33,570 bases of DNA, from positions 1 through 33,570 of the forward strand of contig MWBZ01000037.1 in NCBI GenBank assembly GCA_002069765.1, given 5' to 3'. A program made the position numbers and the translations under genes. This DNA comes from a bacterium ADurb.Bin243 (GTDB taxonomy: Bacteria; Muiribacteriota; UBA9980). The stretch's first letter is position 1. The number at the start of each line of letters is the position of its first letter. The notes under the pieces were generated by a model. That model made no database searches. It had not been told where the DNA came from and worked only from the letters and a program-made list of their open reading frames with translations. This document shows positions 15,971-24,381 of this stretch, in pieces.

Positions 15971-16002
15971 GTTAAGCGCCTCTTGTAGTTTATTTTTGTT
16001 TT

Positions 16003-16031
16003 ATTATAACTTATTTTTCGGGATTTTGCAA
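16003..16031 (-). promoter_or_regulatory. Sigma-70-type promoter for the Fur-family gene
   Basis: Minus strand: TTGCAA (16026-16031), 17-bp spacer, TATAAT (16003-16008), giving a leader of about 30 bases. Confidence 0.65.
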
Positions 16032-16048
16032 TTTTTTTTGTATTGCTG

Positions 16049-16077
16049 TTGACACGGTTCATTTTATTAAGTATAAT
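16049..16077 (+). promoter_or_regulatory. Consensus sigma-70-type promoter for the small secreted helical protein
   Basis: Perfect TTGACA (16049-16054), 17-bp spacer, perfect TATAAT (16072-16077). The -35 starts 18 bp from the divergent promoter of the Fur-family gene, so a protein bound here could control both. Confidence 0.88.
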
Positions 16078-16148
16078 TATTTTGTAAGTTAAAAAAACAA
16101 CGTAAAAACCGAAATATAACGATGATTATAAAAAACGGAGGTAACAAT

Positions 16149-16691
16149 ATGAGAAACACTATATCTTTTTTTATAGCAGCCGCGGTTATAATACTTTCAA
16201 TAAATCCTGCGCTCGCTTTCGGCGATCCGGCAAATTCGCCCAATGTCAACGCTACCGTTTATAACACTTTCCAGAGTGAACGCGAAGGCCTTCGCGATAA
16301 CGTCAATCAGATTTCTCAAGATGCAAGAGAAGCCCGCGCGTATGTAGTCGAAAAAACCGCCATGGTAAAAAATTCGGTTTCCAGAACCTCTACGGTAGCC
16401 GGCAGCCTGGTTGAACGCGCAACCAGCGGCGACATCAAGGAAAGAATAAGCGAGCGCATCGAGTCCGGCGTCGCCGAAGTTAAAAACGGATGCGAAAATT
16501 TTAAAAGCCAGGTCGGCCCCGCTGTTAAAGAAGGCGTAAGCAGATTCAAACAGAGCGTAAGCAACGGCGTTGAAAACACCACCGCAAATATAAAACGTAA
16601 AATTCATCCCATCGGATACAGCGTCAGAAGCGTTGTAGACAGGGCCGGAAGCGCCGTCGGTCAAGCTATAGACAACGTTCTTAACAGATAA
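16149..16691 (+). CDS. Small secreted alpha-helical protein of unknown function
   Basis: 180 residues. The N-terminus is a clear signal peptide with likely cleavage after PALA (about residue 23). The mature part is hydrophilic, predicted amphipathic helix with repeated Ser/Val/Lys/Glu heptad-like patterns and few aromatics. It resembles apolipoprotein- or LEA-like proteins in composition, but I do not recognise a family. There is one cysteine in the mature part (NGCENF). ATG 16149 is chosen over the in-frame ATG at 16122 because a perfect GGAGGT (16137-16142) sits in between and the signal peptide starts here. A consensus promoter and a strong terminator frame it as a single-gene, probably highly expressed unit. 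A periplasmic, envelope-associated or stress role is possible but not shown. Confidence 0.72.
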   Translation: MRNTISFFIAAAVIILSINPALAFGDPANSPNVNATVYNTFQSEREGLRDNVNQISQDAREARAYVVEKTAMVKNSVSRTSTVAGSLVERATSGDIKERISERIESGVAEVKNGCENFKSQVGPAVKEGVSRFKQSVSNGVENTTANIKRKIHPIGYSVRSVVDRAGSAVGQAIDNVLNR

Positions 16692-16725
16692 GACAACATC
16701 GGCATTAAAAATAAAATAAAAAAAG

Positions 16726-16760
16726 AAGAGGCGGAACACAACCCGCCTCTTTTTTTTATT
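16726..16760 (+). terminator. Strong intrinsic terminator after the small secreted protein gene
   Basis: AAGAGGCGG (16726-16734) pairs with CCGCCTCTT (16743-16751) around an 8-base loop and runs into a tract of eight Ts. It lies 35 bp after the stop codon. Confidence 0.9.
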
Positions 16761-16768
16761 AAAATTTG

Positions 16769-16797
16769 TTGACGGGCGCTAAATTTATATTTACATT
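16769..16797 (+). promoter_or_regulatory. Possible promoter for the UbiB-family gene
   Basis: TTGACG (16769-16774), 17-bp spacer, TACATT (16792-16797). The -35 is good and the -10 moderate. The leader to ATG 16889 would be about 85 bases. Confidence 0.45.
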
Positions 16798-16888
16798 TCA
16801 GATTATTTAGATTAAAATAATAGAAGTTTTTGGTTGATTAGCGGCCGGTTTTTATGCTTGCGGGTTAAAATGAAGGAAAGTATAGTTT

Positions 16889-18580
16889 ATGGGGATTTTC
16901 AATATAAAAAAAAGATATAAGTTATTTTTGCGGTATAAAGCTATCGCCAATATTCTTATCAAGCACGGGCTCGGTTTCGTGATTGAAAAGATAGGCATAT
17001 TCCGTATTTTTAATATTAAAACTAAAGTGTTCAGGATTCTTTCTACCGCCGAAAATCCTCATAAAATGGGAACGCTTGCGCAGAGAATTAAATCCGCTCT
17101 CGAGGAGCTCGGGCCGACTTTTATAAAATTCGGCCAGCTTTTATCGCTTCGTCCGGACATGCTTCCGGAGAATTTAATCGCCGAGCTTTCAAAACTTCAA
17201 GACGAAGTCGAACCTTTTGCGTTCGATAAGGTCGTTTCCATAATAGAAAGCGAATATCAACGCCCCGCCGGAGATTTTTTTTCAGAAATTACTCCCGAAC
17301 CGATCGGTTCAGCTTCGATAGCTCAGGTGCACAAGGCTATTTTGCTTAACGGCGAAAAGGTCATTATAAAGGTAAGAAGGCCCGATATTGAAAAAACTAT
17401 CGAATCCGATATCGAGATTTTATTTAATTTCGCTAAAATGCTGGCCAACAGGTTTCCGGAAATCAGGCTTTATGAGCCGGTGCGCATGGTCGGCGAGTTC
17501 GCCCGCCATATCAGGCGGGAAATCGATTTCAGCATCGAAGCGCAGAACTGTGAAAGATTTTACAAAAATTTTGAAAACGATGCTACGATTCACATACCGA
17601 AAGTTTATCAATCATTTACCACCGCGCGGCTTCTGGTTCTCGAATATATGTCCGGCGTTAAGGCTGATAGGGTCGATGAGCTCAAGGCCCTTGGTTTCGA
17701 CCTTAAAACTATCGCTCATAACGGGGCGAGCGCTTTCTTTAAAATGGTCCTTATAGACGGACTTTTTCATGGCGATCCGCATCCCGGAAACGTTTTTATC
17801 AGATACGACGGCACTATCGCTTTTATAGATTTCGGAATAACCGGAAAACTTACCGAAGAACACCAGACCAGGGTCGTCAATATGTTTCTCGGCCTTATGA
17901 CCAGAGACAGCGATAAAATACTTAAAAACCTTCTCGTTATGGGCGTAATGCCCGATAACATCGATATAGGTCTTTTGAAGTACGAAATAGACGAATTTAT
18001 AGACGATTATTACGGGCGGCCGCTTAAAAATATCGAGCTGGGCAAAGTGATGCTTCAGACTATAAAAATCGCGGTCAGGCACAAAATAAGGGTGCCTGCC
18101 GAATATTCTCTTTTGAGCAAGGCTACGATGGAAATAGAGGCGATCGGACGAAACCTGGATCCCGATTTCGAGGCCAACAAGATCGCCGGCCCGTTCATTA
18201 AGGAAATAACGAAAAAACTCCTCTGGCCGCAGAATTTTTCGAAATTTTTTATAAACTTCGCGGAAGATATTAAAGAATTTGTAACCGAATCGCCGCGCTC
18301 GTTCAATTCGATCATTAAAAAAGTCGAAAAAGGCAAGCTCGCTATCGAGTTCCATCACATAGGCCTCGAAGAACTCATTAATAAGCTCGATTCGGTAAGC
18401 AGCCGTATTTCGGTTTCTCTTATTATTTCGGCTATAATCGTGGCTTCCGGTTTTATAGTAATGACCGGCCGCGGCCCCATGGTTTACGGCATTCCTACAC
18501 TCGGCCTGATAGGGTTCGTTACCGCCGGCTTTCTGGGAATAATACTTATATTATCGGTCTTCCGTTCGGGGCGGCTGTGA
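16889..18580 (+). CDS. ubiB: UbiB/ABC1/ADCK-family atypical kinase-like protein
   Basis: A 563-residue protein-kinase-like ATPase that supports quinone and other isoprenoid lipid metabolism at the membrane. Hallmarks are KFGQ (80-83) of the family's N-terminal extension, the Ala-rich nucleotide loop IGSASIAQVHKA (139-150), Lys161 in IIKV, HGDPHPGN (294-301) and the DFG motif at 314-316. Two hydrophobic helices near 508-527 and 534-555 form the C-terminal membrane hairpin typical of UbiB. It starts at ATG 16889 with AAGGAAAG 8 bases upstream. The stop overlaps the start of the FtsX-like permease gene (TGATG), so the two are translationally coupled. No ubiquinone or menaquinone biosynthesis gene is in the window, so the symbol denotes family, not proven pathway. 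Confidence 0.9.
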   Translation: MGIFNIKKRYKLFLRYKAIANILIKHGLGFVIEKIGIFRIFNIKTKVFRILSTAENPHKMGTLAQRIKSALEELGPTFIKFGQLLSLRPDMLPENLIAELSKLQDEVEPFAFDKVVSIIESEYQRPAGDFFSEITPEPIGSASIAQVHKAILLNGEKVIIKVRRPDIEKTIESDIEILFNFAKMLANRFPEIRLYEPVRMVGEFARHIRREIDFSIEAQNCERFYKNFENDATIHIPKVYQSFTTARLLVLEYMSGVKADRVDELKALGFDLKTIAHNGASAFFKMVLIDGLFHGDPHPGNVFIRYDGTIAFIDFGITGKLTEEHQTRVVNMFLGLMTRDSDKILKNLLVMGVMPDNIDIGLLKYEIDEFIDDYYGRPLKNIELGKVMLQTIKIAVRHKIRVPAEYSLLSKATMEIEAIGRNLDPDFEANKIAGPFIKEITKKLLWPQNFSKFFINFAEDIKEFVTESPRSFNSIIKKVEKGKLAIEFHHIGLEELINKLDSVSSRISVSLIISAIIVASGFIVMTGRGPMVYGIPTLGLIGFVTAGFLGIILILSVFRSGRL

Positions 18581-19842
18581 TGAAAATAAATCTCGAATTT
18601 TACATGGCCGCAGCCTTTTTTAAAAAAAGCCTTTCTTACGGCAAATATCCGGTGATTATGATAGCGGCGGCAGCGGCTATGGTTATACTGATAGTGTCGG
18701 TGGCCGAAGGTCTGGATAACGAACTCGTCTCAAAACTTATAGGCGCCAGTTCGCATGTGGAAATCACTACTACTGACGGTTTTGGATTCAGCGATTATGA
18801 AAGTTTCATAGATAAAATAAAAAACGAGAACGCCGGTATAATAAAAGGCATTACGCCGCGGTTTACCGCCGACGCCATTATATCTAAAGACGAATATTCA
18901 ACTGGCATAAGGCTTATCGGCGCCGACTTCACTTCGGAATCGAGCGTTTCGGATTTTTTTCCCGGGCTGAATTCAATATATTCAAAATTGCTTTTGCTGG
19001 CGGAAACCAAACAGCCGTCGCCGCGGGGCGATTCGGGTAAAAAAAACGGCTTGGAAGCTTCAAAACCTGATTTCCCGTTTTTAATAACCGGAAAAGTGCT
19101 CTACGACAAATTCCGATTGTCGCCCGGCGAAAACCTGAAAATAACGACTATAAACTCCGAAGCTTTTTTTACGCCGCTTACCACTTTTGAAATAGGCATT
19201 TACGACTATGATTTCAGTTACTGCTTTTGCGATATCAAAACGCTTCAAAAGCTTCTCGGATATGAAGGCGTCGCTACTTCCATATTGATAAAACTTAAAG
19301 ACATAAATCTGACCGATGAATTTTGTGAAAAATTAAAAAAATCGATCAAAGATGAAACCATTCTGGTCAGAACATATAAACAGGTTAATAAAAGCCTTTT
19401 TGCCACTATAAAAATCGAACGCATGGTGCTGTTTTTTATAATTTTCCTGGCGCTGGCGCTGGCGAACATGGCGGTAGCTTTCGTTATTTCGCAAAACGTA
19501 TACAGGCGCATGAAAACCGTAGCCATTATGAACGCTCTTGGAACGGAAATGAACTCTGTGATGAGGATGTTTTTTTACGAGGGCCTGATATACGGCTTTA
19601 TCGGACTGGCGGCGGGGGTCGGAGCGGGTGTCGGCGGCGGGTTTGCGATCGAGTGGCTCAATTTTAAAGTGCCGGCGGAGGTTACGCTTTATTATAGCGT
19701 GACCGTTATTCCGGTAAAACTTAATTTTATTAATATTGCAGCGATATCGGTCATAGAGCTTTTCGTGCTTTTGATAAGCTCGATCGGCTCGGCGCGGAAA
19801 ATCCTTAATGCCGATATTATAGAATCGCTCAGAAACTCATAA
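18580..19842 (+). CDS. FtsX/LolC/LolE-like ABC transporter permease without an adjacent ATPase
   Basis: About 420 residues with the four-helix FtsX plan: TM1 near 25-44, a large periplasmic MacB-type domain (about 45-282), then three helices near 283-304, 337-358 and 382-402. The segment MNALGTEMNSVMRMFFYEGL after TM2 matches the coupling-helix region of LolC/LolE (lipoprotein release) permeases. Start: GTG 18577 and ATG 18580 are both in frame. ATG is preferred because GGGGCGG lies 6 bases upstream and it overlaps the ubiB stop. A LolD-type ATPase is normally next door; here the next gene is convergent and unrelated, so the ATPase must be encoded elsewhere. A role in lipoprotein trafficking is inferred by family, not shown. 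Confidence 0.82.
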   Translation: MKINLEFYMAAAFFKKSLSYGKYPVIMIAAAAAMVILIVSVAEGLDNELVSKLIGASSHVEITTTDGFGFSDYESFIDKIKNENAGIIKGITPRFTADAIISKDEYSTGIRLIGADFTSESSVSDFFPGLNSIYSKLLLLAETKQPSPRGDSGKKNGLEASKPDFPFLITGKVLYDKFRLSPGENLKITTINSEAFFTPLTTFEIGIYDYDFSYCFCDIKTLQKLLGYEGVATSILIKLKDINLTDEFCEKLKKSIKDETILVRTYKQVNKSLFATIKIERMVLFFIIFLALALANMAVAFVISQNVYRRMKTVAIMNALGTEMNSVMRMFFYEGLIYGFIGLAAGVGAGVGGGFAIEWLNFKVPAEVTLYYSVTVIPVKLNFINIAAISVIELFVLLISSIGSARKILNADIIESLRNS

Positions 19843-19858
19843 TCATATTTCAAAACAA

Positions 19859-19885
19859 AAAAGCCGCCGTTAAACGGCGGCTTTT
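19859..19885. terminator. Bidirectional terminator between permease and HAD genes
   Basis: AAAAGCCGCCGT (19859-19870), 3-base loop, ACGGCGGCTTTT (19874-19885): a perfect 12-bp stem with T-tracts on both strands, the better one on the minus strand. It lies between two convergent genes. Confidence 0.9.
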
Positions 19886-19934
19886 GCATTTGTCGAGCGC
19901 TATGGTCTTTTTTACGCTCTAATTTATTATCGGG

Positions 19935-20750
19935 TTATTTCCACGATTTAATCCACGGTATGGATGCGTTAACCGGCACGGCTTTAGGCGAATGGTTCGT
20001 TTCTACGAAAACGACTATCGCGCCGGGAAACACTTCTTTAAACAGGTTGACGTTTTTAGGCTCGTTATCAAAAGACGCTATCACTTTTCCCATTTTCAAT
20101 ATTTCGGCCGATGCCGTCTTTTTATATTCATCATCTTTGATTTTCTTTTCGGGTTTCGTTAAAAGCACTGAATTGGTATCGCCGATAGGGAATTTATAAT
20201 CTTTAAGAGACTGAAGAGTGCCTTTTTCCATATCGGGAGTATCGCGGCCGGTTAAATAAACTATTTTAGCTCCGGCTTTATGGAGTTTGGCGACGTAGTC
20301 GACGGCGCCTTCATAAGCTTTATCTAAAACGACGTATTTATCGGTAAAAAACTTATCATACCAGACCTTCTTAAGTTCTTTCAATATTTTGTCGTCGTTG
20401 ATTCCTATGTTTTTGAGAGTGTCGTCGAGCGAATACGCCAGATTTTCATTTTTCATGGCTTTAACGGCTTTATAAAAATCAGGATACTTATCTTTTACGG
20501 TTTCGGCGAATTCTTCGATAATGGCGCGGTTGCGGGGCGCGTTGTCAAAAAGCGTCGAATCCAGATCGAATACCACCACAGGCAGCTGTTTTTCGGCGAC
20601 AGCTTTTTCGCAGGCTTTTAATGTTTCATCAAGAAGCTCCGGCTTATATACCGGCGCGCTGCCGTCGGAAGTGACTGCGGCGACGGCGAGGCTTACTCCA
20701 AACGATAGTAAAAGCGTTAAAACTACCAAAGAAACTGTGAACAATTTCAT
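19935..20750 (-). CDS. Exported HAD-superfamily phosphatase
   Basis: 271 residues. The signal peptide (about 1-25, ending VAAV) is followed by a HAD phosphatase domain: VVFDLDST (59-66) with nucleophile Asp62 and general acid Asp64, LTGRDT as motif II, and SFDNEPKN as the acidic metal-binding motif near residue 231. The secreted HAD acid phosphatases (subfamily IIIB and relatives) have this layout. The substrate is unknown but would be periplasmic phosphomonoesters. ATG 20750 is preferred to an in-frame ATG at 20762 because a GGAGGG ribosome site (20755-20760) lies between them. Its promoter is at 20777-20805 and a bidirectional terminator follows, so it is a single-gene unit. Confidence 0.83.
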   Translation of the reverse strand: MKLFTVSLVVLTLLLSFGVSLAVAAVTSDGSAPVYKPELLDETLKACEKAVAEKQLPVVVFDLDSTLFDNAPRNRAIIEEFAETVKDKYPDFYKAVKAMKNENLAYSLDDTLKNIGINDDKILKELKKVWYDKFFTDKYVVLDKAYEGAVDYVAKLHKAGAKIVYLTGRDTPDMEKGTLQSLKDYKFPIGDTNSVLLTKPEKKIKDDEYKKTASAEILKMGKVIASFDNEPKNVNLFKEVFPGAIVVFVETNHSPKAVPVNASIPWIKSWK

Positions 20751-20776
20751 ATATCCCTCCATTATTATTTTTTAAT

Positions 20777-20805
20777 ATTATATCAGAATTAATTTATTTA
20801 ATCAA
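20777..20805 (-). promoter_or_regulatory. Sigma-70-type promoter for the exported HAD phosphatase
   Basis: Minus strand: TTGATT (20800-20805), 17-bp spacer, TATAAT (20777-20782). The leader is short, about 20 bases. Confidence 0.72.
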
Positions 20806-20862
20806 TATTCAAATCCAAAAGTATTCGATTTCAAATATAAGTAAAGATTTTAAGAAAATACT

Positions 20863-20944
20863 GTTGATAAATCCAACGATTGAATTGTGATGAAGTCACC
20901 GTAGTGATGTGAAAAACAACATAAGTTTTGTTGGTTAATCCAAC
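20863..20944. repeat. Pair of near-identical 15-bp imperfect palindromes flanking further small inverted repeats
   Basis: GTTGATAAATCCAAC (20863-20877) and GTTGGTTAATCCAAC (20930-20944) differ at two positions and each can fold. Between them GTGA (20887), TCAC (20896) and GTGA (20904) form alternating inverted repeats. The layout is that of a small palindromic intergenic element or a structured leader; it is not assignable. Confidence 0.45.
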
Positions 20945-21187
20945 ACGAGTATTGCCAGATAGTTAAAAATCGTTGATAAGCTATGCAAGAATTTATATAA
21001 AGCATGGTATGATAAATGCTAATAAAAAAAATGAAATCGTAATTATTTTAAAAACTGCATGAAAAGATTTTTGATAAGTTACAAATCAATCCACTTATAG
21101 CTTTATTAAAAGCGCACATCCGGGCCTTTTCTAAATTTTTCTTAAATTAGTACATTTTATAAAAAAATTATGAGAACGTTGATGTCG

Positions 21188-21218
21188 GGCTTCTTGTTTT
21201 TATCTGACGAAAGAAGCC
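21188..21218 (+). other. Hairpin in the leader of the NHL lipoprotein gene
   Basis: GGCTTCTT (21188-21195) and AAGAAGCC (21211-21218) are perfect 8-bp arms around a 15-base loop, about 60 bp before the start codon. No T-tract follows, so it is not a normal terminator. Confidence 0.45.
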
Positions 21219-21277
21219 GCCAATAAAAACGACGGCAACGTATTATAAAGATTGTGTTGAAGCGGAGCGTGAAAGTT

Positions 21278-24200
21278 ATGATAAGAAATACATTGAACTC
21301 AAACTTGAATAAGGCGTTCATTATTTTCAGTTTGATATTTGCGGCCGCTGTATTTAACGGCTGCGGCGGCAGCGATGGCGGCGGTTCGCCTCTCGGCTCT
21401 CTTGGTTATAAAGACTCGATGATTGCGGCCGATGCCGGTTCGATAAAAAACATAACGGAACTGGCCGCTCTTCAAAATATTATGGTTACCGAAGATAATC
21501 AGGACGAATATTTTCTTCAACTGGAAAAAATATTAAACGGCGATTTTATTAACGCGAACTTGAAATCAAATGATCCTTCGGCCGTTTATTTTTCCGGCAT
21601 AGTACTTAACAGGGTCACAGACGAGGTGGCTGCCGGAACCGCGTATGATCTGAAATCAAAAATTATTGCTACGGCGCATTTTTCAAATAACGTATCCGAA
21701 AATATAACTCCTTTCTGGACAATTTATTCGGGCGGCGGTTCTTTTGACGGGGCGGTATTTTCGGCGCCTTCTAATAATGATAGAACCGTTTTTATTGCCA
21801 GCTTCGTCAAAAACGGAACGACTAAATTCGCGGTTTTCAGATTGAGCACGGTAACCGGCGTTCAAGCTTCCGGCGTTCGTTCCGCGGCGTCCGCCCGTGT
21901 AGCCTCTTTGCCGTACGATTGCGGTTCGAAAGATTCGCATAAAAAGAACGATAAGGATTTTCGAGATTGTGACTCCAAAAATTCATGCAAAAAGCATGAT
22001 AATGATCCGCATGATTGCGGCTCTAAAAATCCATGCAAGAAGCACGATTCTTTTCAGCTTTTATTGAGTAAAACCTCGGACGAAATTTTCATAAACTCTT
22101 CAACCGCGGTTTATGATCTTTCGCAAATTACAGTTACGGCTTTTAATCCCGTCGGAAAAGAAAAAGACAGAACCGAATATCCTCATACTACATGGGCGCT
22201 TTCATCAGGCCTCGGCGTTTTAAACGGTAAAGTTTATACGGCTGCGGTTCCGGAAACCGCCGTTTTCACGGTTAGTTACGCTCATGCCGGAACGGTTTTG
22301 ACTGCGGAATTCACTCTGCGGATCGTGGGGCTTTCTTCGATTAGACTGGATAAAACGTCGGACGAAATAATTCTTTCGACTATAAAACCCAACACATACG
22401 ATCTTTCTAATATTGCAGTGAGCGCGGATTATTCAAATTCAACGACTAAAGACGTGACCGGCGATCCTAATACCGTGTGGACGATTGTTTCCGGCGCCGG
22501 AACGCTTGACGGAAAATTATATACGGCTACGGCGGCCGAAAAGGCCTTTTTAAGAGCGAGCTACACAGAAGGCGGCATAATTAAAACCGCCGATTTTACT
22601 TTAGATATTTTAAAAATATCGTCTATTGCCCTCGTTAAAAATTTCGACGCGATTATGCTTTCGCCGGCCGGCCCCAATTCTTATGACTTTTCAGGCATTG
22701 GAGTAACGATATTTTACTCGAACGGGGTTTCCAGAGAGGTAACTGACGACGAAAACACTATGTGGTCAATGGTTTCCGGCCTGGGTACTCTAAACGGAAA
22801 GGTTTACGCCGCAAAGGCTATTGAAACCGCATCCTTCAAAGCGCTTTATAAAGGCGCGGAAGATTCCGTCGCGGCGGGTTTTGATTTGAAGGTCGACGGC
22901 CTGTCGTCGATCGTTTTAAATAAAAGCCTCGATGAAATAAAACTTTCTCTTACCGGCCCCGGCGCATATGACCTTTCTAAAATAGCCGTTACGGCGCATT
23001 ATACTAATTCCTCCTCCCGCGAAGTTACGGAAGAGCCGGCCGCTGTATGGGCTCTGACTTCCGGCTCCGGCGGGCTTAACGGTAAAATATACACGCCTCC
23101 CGCGGCATCGGAAAAAGCGGTTTTAACGGTTAGCTATACCGAATGCGGCGTCACCGCGAGCGCGCAATTCGAACTTACGGCCGTGCTCGATTCCATGCCG
23201 CCGGCGGTTTCGCTTAGCGACGACCACCCGGACGCCTCCGTTAAAAGCGGCGACGTTATTGTGATTACTGCCCAGTTCACCGATAACGATAAGATTAACG
23301 AAGTGCCGCCGCCCGCGATTTCCATTGGCTCTTCGGTCGTCGATGCCCCCATGACTAAAGTTTCCGATTTCAGCTGGGTTTATACATGGACCGTTGCCGC
23401 GGGAATTTACGGCGCTCAGAAAGTTTCTATAAACGCCTCGGACGTTACGGGTAATCGCAACACGCCCGCTACCGGTAAGACCGAATATACGATCGAGCAG
23501 CTAATTCAAAAATATGAATATGTAAAGCAATTTTCGGGTTTGATATATCCGTGCGGCGTCGCGGTGGATTCTACCGGCAACGTGTACGCGACCAGTCAGG
23601 ACCACTCTATAAGAAGATTTGACGCCTCCGGAAATCCTATAAAAAAATGGGGATCATATGGAAGCGGAAACGGTAAATTCTATAACCCGGCCGGGATTGC
23701 GATCGATCCTGCCGGATACGTTTATGTCGCGGACGAATTCAATAACCGCATTCAAAAATTCGATTCCAACGGTAACTTTATATTAAAATGGGGTTCTTAC
23801 GGTTCGCAGAGCGCCCAATTTTATCATCAGTTCGATGTCGCTGTAGATTTCGCCGGATATGTTTATGTCGCGGATACGTTGAACCATCGCGTTCAAAAAT
23901 TCGATTCTAACGGTAATTTCATATTTATGTTCGGAAGTTTTGGAACCGGTGACGGCCAGTTTAATAGAGTCACGGCTGTAAAGGTAGACCTTTCAGGAAA
24001 TATTTACGTCACCGACGCTAACAATAACCGCATTCAAAAATTCGATTCTAACGGCAATTTCATACTTAAATGGGGAACCGCGGGAACCGGCGACGGCCAG
24101 TTCAGCTACCCCAGCAATATAGCGCTGGATTCCGCCGGCAACGTTTACGTGTCGGACCATAATAATAACCGCGTTCAAAAATTCGATTCAGCCGGAAATT

Positions 24201-24340
24201 TTATTACCCAATTCGGCTCTTCGGGAGCGGGATCTGGCCAGTTCAATCAGCCGTATGGAATAGCCATAGATTCAGCCGGCAATGTTTATGTATCCGACTG
24301 CTATAATCATCGCGTTCAAAAATTTTCGCCGAGATATTAA
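21278..24340 (+). CDS. Large lipoprotein with Ig-like repeats, a Cys/Lys-rich insert and a six-bladed NHL propeller
   Basis: 1,020 residues from ATG 21278, preceded by GGAG; an upstream in-frame TTG at 21254 is less likely. The hydrophobic N-terminus ends in FNGC, a loose lipobox with Cys29 as the lipidated residue, followed by a Gly/Ser linker. Five Ig-like repeats of about 95 residues share a pattern of SSI.L.K..DEI, YDLS.IAV.A.Y, W...SG.G.L.GK.Y and A.F.L. Three copies of a DCGSK...KK.D motif (214-257) are inserted after the first repeat. A further Ig-like domain spans about 641-740. Six NHL blades of about 47 residues (about 754-1020) carry the repeated NRIQKFDSNGNF and GNVYV.D cores. The protein should sit on the cell surface or in the periplasm as a binding scaffold. 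The ligand is unknown. It ends in a strong terminator. Confidence 0.85.
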   Translation: MIRNTLNSNLNKAFIIFSLIFAAAVFNGCGGSDGGGSPLGSLGYKDSMIAADAGSIKNITELAALQNIMVTEDNQDEYFLQLEKILNGDFINANLKSNDPSAVYFSGIVLNRVTDEVAAGTAYDLKSKIIATAHFSNNVSENITPFWTIYSGGGSFDGAVFSAPSNNDRTVFIASFVKNGTTKFAVFRLSTVTGVQASGVRSAASARVASLPYDCGSKDSHKKNDKDFRDCDSKNSCKKHDNDPHDCGSKNPCKKHDSFQLLLSKTSDEIFINSSTAVYDLSQITVTAFNPVGKEKDRTEYPHTTWALSSGLGVLNGKVYTAAVPETAVFTVSYAHAGTVLTAEFTLRIVGLSSIRLDKTSDEIILSTIKPNTYDLSNIAVSADYSNSTTKDVTGDPNTVWTIVSGAGTLDGKLYTATAAEKAFLRASYTEGGIIKTADFTLDILKISSIALVKNFDAIMLSPAGPNSYDFSGIGVTIFYSNGVSREVTDDENTMWSMVSGLGTLNGKVYAAKAIETASFKALYKGAEDSVAAGFDLKVDGLSSIVLNKSLDEIKLSLTGPGAYDLSKIAVTAHYTNSSSREVTEEPAAVWALTSGSGGLNGKIYTPPAASEKAVLTVSYTECGVTASAQFELTAVLDSMPPAVSLSDDHPDASVKSGDVIVITAQFTDNDKINEVPPPAISIGSSVVDAPMTKVSDFSWVYTWTVAAGIYGAQKVSINASDVTGNRNTPATGKTEYTIEQLIQKYEYVKQFSGLIYPCGVAVDSTGNVYATSQDHSIRRFDASGNPIKKWGSYGSGNGKFYNPAGIAIDPAGYVYVADEFNNRIQKFDSNGNFILKWGSYGSQSAQFYHQFDVAVDFAGYVYVADTLNHRVQKFDSNGNFIFMFGSFGTGDGQFNRVTAVKVDLSGNIYVTDANNNRIQKFDSNGNFILKWGTAGTGDGQFSYPSNIALDSAGNVYVSDHNNNRVQKFDSAGNFITQFGSSGAGSGQFNQPYGIAIDSAGNVYVSDCYNHRVQKFSPRY
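21590..23182 (+). repeat. Five Ig-like coding repeats (about 290 bp period)
   Basis: The repeats start near 21590, 22049, 22325, 22613 and 22898. They are clear at protein level but diverged in DNA, so the expansion is old. The first is separated from the second by the Cys/Lys-rich insert. Confidence 0.75.
21917..22048 (+). repeat. Three copies of a DCGSK-type Cys/Lys/His motif
   Basis: The encoded units are DCGSKDSHKKND, DCDSKNSCKKHD and DCGSKNPCKKHD. Five Cys and several His and Asp lie within about 44 residues, in a linker between Ig-like repeats. This could be a metal-binding or disulfide-bonded hinge. Confidence 0.7.
23537..24337 (+). repeat. Six NHL coding repeats (about 141 bp period)
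   Basis: Successive units share nearly identical DNA around the words encoding NRIQKFDSNGNF, so this part is more recently amplified or homogenised than the Ig-like part. The sixth unit ends at the stop codon, closing a six-bladed propeller. Confidence 0.8.
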
Positions 24341-24381
24341 TCGCTCGAATGATTAAATAGTAAAAGATTTGCCGCATAAGT

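Larger units (their letters stand above)
20751..21277. other. AT-rich intergenic region between HAD and NHL lipoprotein genes
   Basis: 527 bp with no credible gene. It holds the HAD promoter at its left edge, a cluster of small inverted repeats at 20863-20944, a hairpin at 21188-21218 and the leader of the lipoprotein gene. No tRNA, riboswitch or transposase remnant was recognised. Confidence 0.7.

Noticed and set aside
17612-18358. Minus-strand open frame of 248 codons
   Set aside because: Antisense shadow of the UbiB-family gene, whose motifs are unmistakable.
23537-24337. Regularly spaced DNA repeats that could suggest a CRISPR array
   Set aside because: The 141-bp period is in frame and encodes NHL blades; there are no short identical repeats with unrelated spacers.
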